NCBI RefSeq assembly: GCF_963169125.1
Contig: NC_084802.1
Span: 37,594,607 to 37,658,606, forward strand
DNA from: Humulus lupulus
Taxonomy: Eukaryota > Streptophyta > Magnoliopsida > Rosales > Cannabaceae
Length of the DNA stretch: 64,000 nt
Reading direction: 5' to 3'
Shown here: positions 46,123 to 58,100 of the stretch, in pieces
How positions within the stretch are numbered: position 1 is the stretch's first letter
Layout of the letters: every line of letters begins with the position of its first letter
The notes under the pieces: generated by a model
The model's input: the letters and a program-made list of their open reading frames with translations, nothing else
Told to the model about the DNA's origin: nothing
The model's database searches: none
Translations under genes and position numbers: made by a program

Positions 46123-48376
46123 GTAACGACCCAAAATCACTAATATGGCTTAAAGGCCTTGATTAGTGTGCCAGGAGGGCATAACTGGTTTATGTGTGAA
46201 TTTATTGATTTAATGCATGATTACATGATAAGCATGCTTGTATGATTATATGAATATAAATGTGATTAAATGTTATACTTGTGAGAACCACATTATTATG
46301 TGGATAAATTTGTAGCAGGCGACTTGAGGCGATCTTAAGGAGCTAAATAGCGGGAAAGTCACAACGGGGCTTAATATTTGACTTTGGACAAGTCAAGAGG
46401 TGTTTCAGGTATCGGGTGGTTATTTAGATTGCCGGGTTATGAAAATAAATAATTCGAGATATATTCGAGGTTAGGAAGTCTAGGTGGGAATATTGGGGAA
46501 TTTTACCATTTTGCCCTCGGGGACATTTCCGGTACCCCGAGCCTTGGGATTAACTTGATTGCTTAAGGATAGACTTAATAAGATTTTAGAAAACTGTGGA
46601 ATATAGCAAACCGACCCTCTCTTCCTTTCTCTCCCAAAGAAGAACACAGAAACTTAGAGGTCTTGGCTGGAATTCTAAGAATTGAAGTTGGAGTTTAGAG
46701 GATTAGGTCAAGGATTATCAAAGGAACTTAATCAAGGTTGAGGTAAGCATTGAATTCCATTTTCTGTGGTTGAAATTCTGTGTTTTTGAGTGTGTTCTAA
46801 GAGGTTTTGGGTTTTTGGATTTGAAGATTAAATTGAGGCTAGAACCTCAGAAGTTAGGCCAGAAAACTCTTGGAGGATTGGTTTTGCAGCTGAGGTAAGG
46901 TCTAATTTAAGGTTTAAAGGTTGAGTTATAGTGTTTCCATGGCTGGGTTTTGAGTTCTTGAGTTAGAAAGTTTCAGTGCTTGAAGTGGGTTTTTGATGGG
47001 TTTCTAGTCTAGGTTTCAGCTGGGTTGTGTTGTTGGAATCTTGTGGGAAGTTTTTGGATAATTGAGTTATGGAATTAGGGTAGTTTTGAGTGAGTTTGCA
47101 TGAGGTTTGAGAGTAAAAAATGGAGGTTTTTCTGAGTTCGAAGGGGTCGGGTCGCGGCATAGTTCTTGGTGAGTCGCGGCCCTTCGAAGCTAATGGGTAC
47201 TGAGGAAGGAGGGCGAGCTGCGGCATGGTCTGAGTAGGGTCGCAGCCCTTACCTGTTTTTGGGCATTGGGAGGCCTCTGGTTGGGGCCATGCCGCGGCAT
47301 GGGTGGCTAATGCCGCGACCCTTAAGGGATTTTGGGATTTTGAGATTCTAGGCTTGGGAATTTAACCTAGGGTGCTCGGGATTGAATCTTTTACCATGTT
47401 TTGTGAAGTTCAATGTTTCGGAGACTAGAACTTTGTCTAGAAGCTCATTTAAGATTGTTGATGGTTTCTTTTATCTTGGTTGTGACTAGGTGCTAAGCTA
47501 GGGCTCGGGGATCGAATCGCGCTCAAGGAGCATCGCTCGTAACTAGTTCACTTGGAAGCCAAAGGTAAGAAAACTGCACCTGGTTGTGTATTTGTAATGG
47601 GACTAAGGGTTCCCTAATATGTATGCATTGAAAAGGATGGTATTATGACATGTAATTAGTAAACCAACAGCCTAAGAGTGCCAAAGGTTACACTTGCGCA
47701 CAGGGTGCGGCTCGGCCACTGGTAGCCGAGGATAGCTTATTATGCACTGAGCTCGGTTTAAGCGGGCCGGAGTCAGTGGGGTAAACAGAGGGTGCGGCCT
47801 AAGTTGTCGGCCCTAGTTATTATGTGATTTGACTGTTATTAATGATTGGTTGCATCTTTGATTTTGATTACATGCTATGTGATTAATGTGGAATGTTAAG
47901 TGGTTGATCATGCTTGATGAATTATTCTCTTGATATGATTGTTGAGATGTGTAATATGTTTTCTTGCTGGGCCTTGGCTCACGGGTGCTACGTGGTGCAG
48001 GTAAATGCAAGGGAAAACTTGATCAGCCCTGACTTGGAGAGCTCTGTGAGCGGAATGTACATGACCAGCTACTCAGTCGCCACGGTTGAGAGGATAACAG
48101 GAACAGAAAAGCTATAAATGTCTGTTTTGCCTTAGAGTGGTTGATGGTAGTCTGTATTTTGGAAATTTTGTAAACTAACCTTTAAACACTGTTCCTTTTT
48201 GGGATCCCATATGTAAATCTGTTTAAATATATGAAATGCATATTTTGAGACCAAAACCATTTTAACCCTAGCACATTTATGGTTTAGTGACACGTTTTGA
48301 CTAAATGACTTGATTAGCGAGTCCTGCACCTTTACAAGTACACAGTGTAGCGGTCCTGGCTATCCAGGGCGTTACA
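46123..48376 (+). mobile_element. Solo LTR of a Tekay-type element, plus orientation
   Basis: 2254 bp, flanked by a perfect target duplication taatg (46118-46122 and 48377-48381). It starts GTAACGACCC, one T short of the usual TGTAACG, and ends GCGTTACA. It contains a CGCGGC-rich cluster (47145-47325), an exon-like module (47490-47564), and the GGCTCACGGGTGCT island followed by CAG|GTAA at 48000. It interrupts exon 2 of the antisense gene. Confidence 0.92.
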
Positions 48377-48381
48377 TAATG

Positions 48382-48493
48382 AGATTGGCTTCCGTCACCA
48401 GGAGGCTAAGGTCTAGATCTCGGTCAGGAAGAGACTTCATCGCTTGAAGATGATCCTCGAAGAGCTGGACGTAATGGGTTTGGCGGAAAGGAC
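48382..48493 (-). pseudogene. Antisense Tat gene, exon 2, first part
   Basis: Starts after the acceptor TTTTGAATAG (exon from 48493). It encodes LFEDHLQAMKSLPDRDLDLS and runs into the solo LTR. The downstream part is at 46117. Confidence 0.7.
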
Positions 48494-48573
48494 CTATTCA
48501 AAAGAAAGACTAAGTATTTGAACACAAAAAAGTCCTAAAACATGAAAGATAAAATGATTGGGAAGATACTTAC

Positions 48574-49371
48574 CAACCTTGGCGAAGTCGAGAATCAGGG
48601 TCGGATTGCTATGATTCGGGAAGCCGTCCGTGAAGAAGAAGGCATCCTTGTAGTCCTGAGAATGATACTCATTGTGGTGAGGAGTCCTATAGTCGAGTGA
48701 CAAGGCCACGTACTTCGCCAGAGCATAGTACCCGTCTCGGTTGGTTTTTTCTTCCTTGGAGTGGTGCGAAAGCTGTAGAAATACAAGATCTTCGCCGGCG
48801 AAGGCTCGGGCCACTTCTACTTCCAATATAGAATGTACATCCCAGCAAGCACTCTGTAGGCATTGGGGGAAAGCTGGAAAGGGGCTATCCCCACGAACTT
48901 CAAAAAGTTCACGAAGTATTGCTTTAGGGGTAAGGTAGCCCCTGCCATCAAGTGGGCTTGGCTCCAGGCGCCCAAGTCATTAACATTGTGATGCGCTGTT
49001 TCGAACTCCCAACATAGGCGGATGAGACACTTGTCCCCAACCGAGTAGTGCCTCATGTTGGCCTCTATGGCATCGGGGTGTTGGAGGAGGGTATGGTAAT
49101 CCTTCGCTTCGAACCCATTACCCTTGTACATCTGGGTAGGGTGTGGAATCAGAGCTCTATTGACTTCTTCCACAATCAACCCCCTGCCTTCGGGCGTTTC
49201 AAGCCTCTCCGCCATTTGGCTGTCGGGACGAACTACCAACTCTCTGGTTGGTTCTCGGTCCCCCACCCTCGCGTTTTCCTTGGAAGCACCTTGTTCACAG
49301 GCCATGTCAGAAATCTCCTGGTCAAAGAGGTAGAATTTGTGTTCGTGTAGTTGTTGGAATTCCTCAGACAT
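48574..49371 (-). pseudogene. Antisense Tat gene, exon 1 with Transposase_28-like domain
   Basis: The exon follows an acceptor-like TTTTTCAG and opens with ATGTCTGAG at 49371. The central part (about 49160-48820) includes LPLKQYFVNFLKFVGIAPF and QLSPNAYRVLAG. This pattern is found in the plant family called 'putative gypsy type transposon' (Transposase_28), which is known from antisense genes of Tat-like elements. A TAG near 48818 (former CAG fits) and a frameshift near 48760 damage it. A donor (TTG|GTAAGT) ends the exon at 48574. The role of such proteins is unknown. Confidence 0.7.
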
Positions 49372-51331
49372 CTGAAAAACAGAAGGAAAATAGACAATAA
49401 AAACAAACATGACAGCAACAACAAAACACTAGCAACAGAGAGGATACTACTCATTCATACTTAGTTTAGCGAAGAAAATGCTCTTAGAGTTATATGGAAT
49501 GGAAGTGAAATGATGGTAGTGAATATGCCTTGAACCTACGTGTTTCAATCGAGTTTTTCGTGCTATTTATGTCCATAATACTTACCAAGAGTGACTCAAT
49601 CACTAGAGTGTGCAAATGCTTCCCACCAACACCTTGAATTCCTATAACAACTACCCTTGGTCCTCAAGTTTAAAAAGTTTGCTTCCATAAGTTGAATTAG
49701 TGCAACCCTCTCCACTAATGTAGTCTAGCTTTACACCCTAGATCAAAAGGACTTTACTAGGCTTGTAATGTGAGGCTTAGGTTCAGGTAGGATGAATGGT
49801 AACATTTCTATGGCTTATAACCTAACAACCTCAATTTATCAAGAACTCTTTCTCTTCCTCTCAAGCACTCACCCAAAAATGCATTCTCAACCCACAATAA
49901 TAAACTAATTTCAGCTCCAACTCTCTTGCTATTTTTAGTTCCAAAACCAACTAGATAAAGAGAGAAAAGGCTACAATGTTTTCTTGGATAAGGGGTGGTA
50001 CACCCCAAACTTAGCTTTAAACTGCCTCTTTCTCTCTCTTTTTATTTACATATTGTTTTTTTTTACTATATATATATTTTTACAAAGTAACAGTAACAGT
50101 AAAGAGCTATGTGTTTATACATGTTTAGCAAGAGAGGTATGCATATGTTATGTGAATTAAATCTCTCACCACCCCAAGCTCACATCCCATTATTATCCCC
50201 AATGTGGTTATACAATTATAACTATGAATATTTCACCACACTTTGCTAATTATTTCCTCACTTCCCTACCCAACAGTAATTGATTTGTCCTTGATAAATT
50301 TCAGCAATTAGGTTCGGGTAATGAAGGATGAAAATTATTGGTGTGGGGGTATATTAAACATTGATGGGTGTTAAGAAAAATTAGGCAATTCGGCTCAAAT
50401 AGGGGTGACTATTGACAATTCATATTTCTCGGGTTAGCTTGAAAGGCTCAATCGTCCAAGGATGGCCTAGATCATTTCTAAGTTGTAAAACTAGCTAGGA
50501 TTTCGCCTCAAGGGGTACACCAACCAATTCTAAAAGCTTAAACTCTCTAAAGGTGTTAGTCATTCTAAAAATTCAAATCATAGTAGGATAGCAAAAGCAC
50601 ACATCTATTGAAGGAATTACTCCTAGACTAGCATTCGGACAAAATAGCACTTAAACTAGCATTTTCAACACACAAAACCAAGGCATACCATAGATGGAGG
50701 AAAATGGAGATTTTTCATCATCGAGCGCTACACTAAACTAAGCTAAACAAGAAAATTATACCTCTCAGTTACAAAAACTAACATGACACAGAACAATAAC
50801 TGCTAAGTAACATGTCCTAAACATAAAAACTAACACAACAGAGTTAAACAAACACAAACAACCAACAACAACATTAAAATAAAACAACTAAACTAAGGTA
50901 AAAAGAAAAACTCCCTCAAGATTCGGACTCTTCACCACAAGAGTCCCTGTCTTCATCATCAACTGGGTGCCAAGGTTCGAGAATTTGATCCAGAAAAGTC
51001 AGGAATGCAGGTGCTGATCTGGGCAGGGTGGTGCTGCTTCAAAATGCTGAAGCAATGCTGTAAGACCTGGGACTTCTTGCTTCTAAAAAAAATTCCTACT
51101 TTCTTCAATACTCATCCCTCTTCCCAAATTACAATTTCCTTTCCTCCACCTTATCAATGATGTGAAAGCTTGCTAGTGCTACCCTTCCTAAGTGCACCCA
51201 ACTCCATTTGCGTTAATACTTGCTCCTACAAGAGAGAAAAAGAAAAGAAAGGAAGAAAAAACTACAAGGAAATTGTCAAAACTATTTTACATTGCATATT
51301 TATTGAATTTAAAACAAAACAAATACAAAGT
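49372..51331. other. Non-coding DNA, probably the 3' part of the minus Athila-like element
   Basis: No ORF with a known domain. On the minus strand it follows the gag gene and includes AAGCTAAGTTTGGGGTGT (about 50017-50000), similar to but not a clear polypurine tract. No second copy of the LTR at 52546-54060 is visible. The left end of the insertion therefore cannot be placed; it may be truncated. Confidence 0.45.
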
Positions 51332-52414
51332 TTAAAAAGCTTGGGTTGCCTCCCAAGAAGCGCTTGATTTAAAGTCGTCGGCTTGACTTTCGGATAAGTG
51401 CTCGTCAAAAAGTGGCTTCCTCCCATTGAGAGTGGCATATGCCCTCACTAATGGGTCTTCATTGTGAACGCCCTCAAGATTGGCGAGATGTTGAATTGAC
51501 GAGCACAAATGTTCAACTTTTCTTGACTTTGAAGAATTGGCATGATGGATGCCAAGGAATGAAGCTAGAGGAGGTGGAGGTGGTGGTGGCCAATATGGAT
51601 CGTCATAGGTGTACTCCTCCATGAAATATGACTCATTAAATGGAAGACCAAATATTGGTTGCTCGGGTAGTGGTGGATTGACATGAGACTTTTCATTTTC
51701 TTCGTTACTTTGGATTGAAGTGGGCTCTTGTAATTGCTCAAAACTTTCCCCAAGCATCTCCAACTCATCACCACTCCTCAAAATGACATTTTCACTTTTT
51801 TCTTCCTCCCTTGAATTTTCCATTTCACTACCCAAAGTTTCATAGGGTTTATCACACAACTCATTGACCAAAAGCTCAAATTGGTTCTCCAATTTCCTCA
51901 AGGATGAAGCTTGGCTTTGAATTAAGACATCATTTTTAGCCATGAACTCCATCATCAACACCTCAAGTAAACTTGGTTGAGCCATTTGATGAGGATCTTC
52001 TTCTATGTTGAACTCTTGAAAATCTTCCAAAATCTCATCATTTGGTCCTTGAGTGTAAGTGTCAAAATTTGGCTCCAAATTGTTGTAGTTGTCCTCCCAA
52101 ACATGGTCATTATTTGGACAATTACAACACCATTCGTTGTATGTTGTCATATCTTCCAACATCCAATAGGCTTCCTCCAATGATAATTGGTAGAAATTGG
52201 TGGTATCATCTCCTTTTTCTACCCATTCCCTTGTTGTGGAATTCAGCCCATTGAGGAATACTTCTAATTGACACTCTTTGGACAGCCCATGATATGGAAA
52301 CCTCATTAGAAATGCCTTGTATCTCCACCATGCTTCATACAAGGGCTCCAAGTCGTGTTGAACAAAATTCATGAGAACTTGCCGATGAGACATCTCAAGC
52401 TCCTTGCAAGACAA
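51332..52414 (-). CDS. Gag-like protein of a minus Athila-like element
   Basis: An open frame of 360 codons, 105 bp downstream of the tRNA-Asp primer site, which is where gag belongs. The N-terminal part (LYEAWWRYKAFLMRFPYHG, then FLNGLNSTTREWVEKG and EEAYWMLEDM) fits the Athila-type retrotransposon gag domain. The rest is acidic, with a proline run (YWPPPPPPP, about 51570) and an end rich in Ser and Ala. No protease, RT or integrase follows, so this looks like a gag-only, non-autonomous element. It is one of the few intact long frames in the window. Confidence 0.7.
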   Translation of the reverse strand: MSCKELEMSHRQVLMNFVQHDLEPLYEAWWRYKAFLMRFPYHGLSKECQLEVFLNGLNSTTREWVEKGDDTTNFYQLSLEEAYWMLEDMTTYNEWCCNCPNNDHVWEDNYNNLEPNFDTYTQGPNDEILEDFQEFNIEEDPHQMAQPSLLEVLMMEFMAKNDVLIQSQASSLRKLENQFELLVNELCDKPYETLGSEMENSREEEKSENVILRSGDELEMLGESFEQLQEPTSIQSNEENEKSHVNPPLPEQPIFGLPFNESYFMEEYTYDDPYWPPPPPPPLASFLGIHHANSSKSRKVEHLCSSIQHLANLEGVHNEDPLVRAYATLNGRKPLFDEHLSESQADDFKSSASWEATQAF

Positions 52415-52518
52415 TCAAACAAACAAAACGTAAAAAGGAACAAGAAAAATAAAGATGAAAAATAAAAACCAAATTGAAAAGCAATTGATTTTAACAAGAA
52501 AAATTTTACTAAAAACAA

Positions 52519-52536
52519 TCCCCGGCAACGGCGCCA
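52519..52536 (-). other. Primer-binding site, tRNA-Asp
   Basis: On the minus strand TGGCGCCGTTGCCGGGGA, an exact complement of the 3' end of plant tRNA-Asp including CCA. This primer is usual for Athila-type elements. It lies 9 bp from the LTR end. Confidence 0.9.
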
Positions 52537-52545
52537 AAAACTTAA

Positions 52546-54060
52546 TGTGAAAATTAATATACGCAAGTATACGCAATCGTCAAACAAGTAATAAAGTGAT
52601 AAGTAAGATCGTCTCCACAGGGATTGCAAGTCAAATTTAATGTAAAACCAATTATTTAATAATTTGGAATTTTAAGAAAATAAATAGATTGGATGTTGTG
52701 AACTAAAATAAAATGATTAAACTGGAATCAAGATTAAAATATTGCTACAAACGCTGGAAAATTAATTGCAAGAAGAAGTATCTATGGAATGATAGACTTG
52801 AATAGCTAAATCCCCCCTATGTTTTATCTGCCCAGTTGTTACAGCATTACTTCAGCAAACCGCACAAAGTTAACTAGAATTCCTTACAAGCCCATGAGAT
52901 TTTTCCAAAACTCGTGAAATAAGTTCTACCATCTAACCCAATATATTCCTATATTAAATTAGATTCAAGAACATAATTTAAGCATCAATTCTCAAAGTTA
53001 TGCAAGGTAGTAAAATATTCCTATTCTACTTACTAAGAACAACCTAGAAAATGGGTGTTCTCTTGCATCATTCAAGTACCAACTACTAGATTTAACATTT
53101 CGAGTATTAAATCCAGCTTAATAACCTGCCATTAATTTCCAAACAACAACAGTAAATAAACATGAAGCTCACTTGAATGAACAATGACAATTTAGCTTAA
53201 GTAATGCATTCAAATTTAAAATACATGACAAAAGGGGTTTTTAACCATTCAAGTCTCAAAAGTTTAGCTCATAACTAAAGTAGCAAACATAAACCAAAAT
53301 AGAAAATTAATATCCATGAGTGCTAGAATAGCTATGCAAAATAAGAAAATACAAAATAGAGAAGAAAGGAAGAAATGAGAATAAAGCCTAGATTGATGGT
53401 GTTGTAGGTTGGATCTTCTTGTCCTTATCTTCCTCATTCAATTCCTTGTGTTTCCTTCTTTTTCTTCTTCTTCTTCATGCTCTTTTTTTCTACAACTTTT
53501 CTCCCACAAAATCACAGCCCCCTTTGTGTGTATTGTTATATCTGTGGTGGCTGGTACTTCTTTTTTTCTATTCCCTTAGGGTACACCTCATTTACCCTAA
53601 CTAGAAAGCCCAACAACTTCCCTTTTGGCCCACGGTTCTGTTGTCCCCCATTCTCACATCAGCCAGCTGTCATAAAGTTAAATGACAGCCACCTCTGTGT
53701 TGACTCAGCTGAAAAAACCTCTTTCTGCACTTTGTCCACATCACTGCCCAGAATGCTGAATTTTTATAGCAATTTGTTCAGCAATTTAACCCAGTTTTCA
53801 GCTTCAATGTCCATTTTGGCCTCGCCTCATTTCATTTCCCTTGGCATTTTAACTTTTCTTTCCTAGCAACAAACAAACATGATTTAATTAAATAAACACA
53901 GCTAAAAATAACAATTTTACAAGACTCAAAAGCTAGCATACTAAATAGAAAATGAAGACAAAAACTAATCAAACTTAACAAACAACACACTTTCATTACT
54001 CTTTTTGTGATAAATCAAGTTTAAAGCCAATAAAAATAACTCTATACCATAGAGTTATCA
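52546..54060 (-). repeat. 5' LTR of the minus Athila-like element
   Basis: On the minus strand it starts TGATAACTCTA..TAGAGTTAT at 54060 and ends TTTTCACA at 52546, about 1.5 kb. The start palindrome is shared with the LTR at 274. Its end carries the widely seen plant phrase around GTGGAGACGATC. Right flank: acatc at 54061. Confidence 0.8.
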
Positions 54061-54938
54061 ACATCTGAGACAAAAACCAAGTAGTTAGTATTCTGACCGA
54101 AGGAGGGATGGCCAAAACACGGATGACTATAAGGATACTGCTCAAGGATAAGAGGAAATTTTTTGAAATGCAGGTATCCTCGGCACCTAAGGACAGAAAC
54201 GCAGAAGTGACATAACAAAAATTGAGGGTCATTTTGAACGTCCCTACTATCGAAATGTGCCTAAAGTGACTCGTGAAAACCAGAAACAAACTCTTAAATA
54301 CCATACCATTGACATTCCTAAACATATATAAAAAAATCCTCAAGTATACACAAAAAAAAGACAGGTCAAGGGCACTTAATCAAGATGAAACGCAGGTAAG
54401 TGCTAAGGTGAGTCCTGACTCTGAAGTAACGCCTGCTGCCTCCCCAGAAATATGACGATTCATGCCAATAGTCCAAAGCTTTGAGAAAAAATGATTAAAG
54501 ATAAAGGTGAGAGAGAAGAGAGGTTTCTGTGAGGGTTTTTGATTTTCTTGTGGCAAGTGTGAGACTGAAGATGGATTTTTCTGGGTCTTATACCCAGTAA
54601 GGCTTAAGGGGGAAGTCAACTCCCCACAACCGTCGAATTGCTTACCTTGATGAGATTATGAGGGCGATCTGACGGCCAGGGTTCAAAAAGGTGGGGATCG
54701 TAATCATTGTTTCTTTGGGAAAAGATGCCTCGGGTACAGAGTGGACGTTTGGGATCATGGATTTGACCCCTAATTAAATGCGTGGATTAACAGGCCCATC
54801 AATGGGGCGTTAACACGTGGGTTTATTTTCAGAGTAATGTCAGAGGAAAACCCAAATGTTTGTCCCTCCATTTTTTCAAACCACTCCTCCTAATTTAAGT
54901 CTCCACTGCCCGAGGGCGAATAGAGACTTGGGGGCAAA
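54061..54938 (+). other. Tat internal DNA before the 3' LTR
   Basis: Non-coding on the plus strand, ending in the purine tract GACTTGGGGGCAAA. On the minus strand it is upstream of the antisense gene and may hold its promoter and leader: TATAAG (54592-54587, minus), then a CT-rich stretch. The leftmost bases give, on the minus strand, TTTTTGTCTCAG followed by ATGT, a possible acceptor. Confidence 0.45.
54587..54592 (-). promoter_or_regulatory. Possible TATA box for the antisense Tat gene
   Basis: TATAAG on the minus strand, followed by a pyrimidine-rich leader-like stretch (54545-54490). It is upstream of the antisense gene, separated from it by the Athila-like insertion. This is an inference from position and composition only. 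Confidence 0.25.
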
Positions 54939-55195
54939 TGTTGTCTGTATTTTCACCTCCCGACACGTGGCAACTCATATTGATTGGCTTGGACGCTCGT
55001 AGACATCTTCGGGATATGTTATCCCTTGAGGCCTCTCTTCGGGGAGAGGATCCTTCCAAGTGATATCTTTTGTCTTTGCCATTTGGTAAACCATGGGTGC
55101 CTTAACGATAAATTACCCCCCGAGGGTTGCCCTCAGAGTTGGGGGTTCTCCAGGTGAAGCAACTATGACAATAGTTCTCCTTCAGTCGTCCCCCA

Positions 55196-58100
55196 TGTAA
55201 CGCCCTACTTCCTTAGAGTTGTTACTAAGTGAGTTAAGAACGTGTCATTAGCTCGCTAATCGATATTTCAAGTTAAAAGTATAGCTAAATTGTAATAAAA
55301 GTCATTTAAAGGCATTTGATATAAAAATGTGGCCATTCATTGAAATTGTAAAGAGTTATACATTTGGGATCCCAAAATACTGTTTTGAAAATACTTTACA
55401 TCTCAAAATACATTTAAGGTCGACTTAGGCGACAAATCTACCAATACATTTCATCTTCCCAAAATAACCCTGGTCGTGGCAGCTAGGTAGGCCGAACATG
55501 TACCTGTCGCTCCACGCTCTCCGTACTCATGGTTGGTCGACCTCTCCCTTGTCCTTACCTGCACTGTAGAGCACCCGTGAGCTGAAGCCCAGCAAGAAAT
55601 CTCAACACAAAATAAATAACATATGCATAGCAATCCACAACATATAACAAACAACCAACAAGCTAAACACATAGCGACCATCGCCGTCCCAGGTGCTTTA
55701 CCAGACCCTGGGTTCGCGGTCTTCACCGAGAGGATGACTCCAGCTGTAACGACCCAATTTTGCTAATAGGTCTTAGGGCCTTGATTAGTGTGACTGGAAG
55801 GCAATAAATGATTTAATATGTTAATATGTGAATTTATGTGAATATGTGATAGAAATGCATGTTTAGTTGAATTAAATATGCATGTGGGCCCCGTTTGGAT
55901 ATTAGGGGTGTGTTTGTGGTTTTAGCCCGTTGAGGGTGTAAATGTGATAAATATGATATGCATGCGATATATTTTTGTGTAGCACGATCCGAGACAGTCC
56001 TGGGGAGCGGTTAGCCAGAAAGTCACAACGGGGTTGAGAATCTGACTCGGGCGAGTCGAGAGGTATTTTGGGTATTAGGTGTACTATGGGAGTTATCGGG
56101 TTATGGAAATAAATATTCGGAGATATATTTGAGGTTAGAATGTCTAGAAGGGAATATTGGGGAAATTTACCATTTTGCCCTCTGGGACATTTCCGGTACC
56201 CCAAGCCTTGAGGTAACCCTATAGACTTAAGTAGAATAAAACAAAACTTAGAATTACATAGAACTCTCAGAAACCGACCCACTCCTTTTCTCTCTCTATC
56301 TCTTGAAGTGGTTTTCTCTTCTTTGGAAGCTTAAGGAAAATCTTGGTGAAGTTAGCTAGAAGCTAAGGGAATTCAGTTGGGATTTTGGGGAGATTAAAGC
56401 TTGGAACTTAGAGAATCTGCACATAGGCATAACTCATCAAGGTAAGTTCTTAATATGTTGAATTGTGTCAATTTTGCAACTGGTTTTAAGGTTGTATATT
56501 GGAGTTTGCATGTTAGCTAAGTTTGAATTGGGTTTTGATTGTTAGGCTGAGTTTTGGGGGCTAGTTTTGATAGGTTTTGATGTTGAGACTGGGCTAGAAC
56601 CTTTGTGATGATTATCTGGAATTGCTAGCTTGATTTTGGGTATAATTGGATTGATTTTTGAGGTAGAAACAAGGTGTTTTTCTGGGTTCAAGGGGTAGGT
56701 TCGCGGCTCTGTTCTTGCTGAGCCGCAGCCCTTTTGAAGTTGGTGCGTCAGGATTTGAAGGCGCGCCGCGACGCCCTTTAGCAAGGGCTGCGGCGCGTGT
56801 GGGCTATCTTGAGGCAAAGCCTCGGGTTGAGCTGGGGGCCGCGGCATGGGTCCCTAGGGTCGCGGCGCTTAAGGTATTTTTGGGTTCTAGAGGGGTGTTA
56901 GGCTCAGGAACTCAATGGTTAAGGCTCGGGATGGATTTTATCACCCGGATTGATAAAATTCAAGGTTCTGGAGGTTAGAGATATGGCTCAAAGTTATTTA
57001 ATGGATTAGAACTTGATGGATGAATGTTGTTAATGTGTTGTGACTAGGGTTTCGGCGAGGCTCAAGTTAGAGGACTATGCTCGGGATATCGGTGCTCGGA
57101 GAGCTCGGGACGCAGGTAAGAAACCCTTGTTCCCATAGAGCTTGTATGCAGGGCTAAGCCCAATATGTCTGAATTGCAGGGCGTAGCCCTTTGGTTGAAT
57201 TTGTTAGTGTTCAGTATTTGTTTATTATGCTATGAATGCTATTGTGTAAATGTTCGGCAAGAGCCGAGAACGGTGCAGGCCAAGGTCGGCAGGGGCTGGG
57301 AACGGCGTTGGGCACGTTGAGTGCGAGGCCAAGTACGGCAAGGGGCCGGGAGCAGCGTTGAGCACATGGAGTGCGAGTTGCCAGGGCGAGACCCTAAAGG
57401 ATACCTGGGATATCCTCACGGTGTGGACCGCAAACCCAGGGCCTGGTAAAGCGCCTGGGATGGCTTGGCCGTATGTGTTTAGCCTATTGAAGGCCTGATT
57501 ATATGCTATGTGTTTGTTTTGCATATGTTGTCTCTTTGTGGTTTTTCTTGCTGGGCTTCGGCTCACGGGTGCTCTGTGGTGCAGGTAAGGGCAAGGAGAA
57601 AGCCAACCAACCATGAGTGTGGCAAGCATGAAGCGGTGTGTACATGTTTGGCCTGCCTGGCTGCCACAACCAGTGGATTTTGGGAGATGATTGTATTAAA
57701 ACTTAGATTTTTTCGTTTAGTCGACTTGACTGTGCTTATTCGTTGTAAATATTTCTAAACAGTATTTTGGGATCACAAGTGTTAAACTTTTATGATTTTC
57801 AATGAAATAGAGTTATTTCTAAAGTTTCTACTCTGTTTATGATTTAATTACACTTTTGCTTTAACATCCTCGATTAGTGAGTGATTGCACGTTTTTTAAA
57901 TTCACTTAGTAACGGCTCTAAGGTAGTAGGGCGTTACACCAGCATCCTAGGAGAGTCTTGCCCTGCACTCTGTGTGCTCAACGCCGATCCCGGCCCCTTG
58001 CCGTACTCGGCCTTTGCCGTTTTCGGCCTTCACCGTTCACTCACAAGTATGCATCATATAGCATAATATCAAAAGATATTTAAACATATACTAAACATAA

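Noticed and set aside
50000..50017. AAGCTAAGTTTGGGGTGT on the minus strand as polypurine tract of the Athila-like element
   Set aside because: The sequence after it does not start like the 5' LTR (TGATAACTCTA), so it does not mark a 3' LTR.
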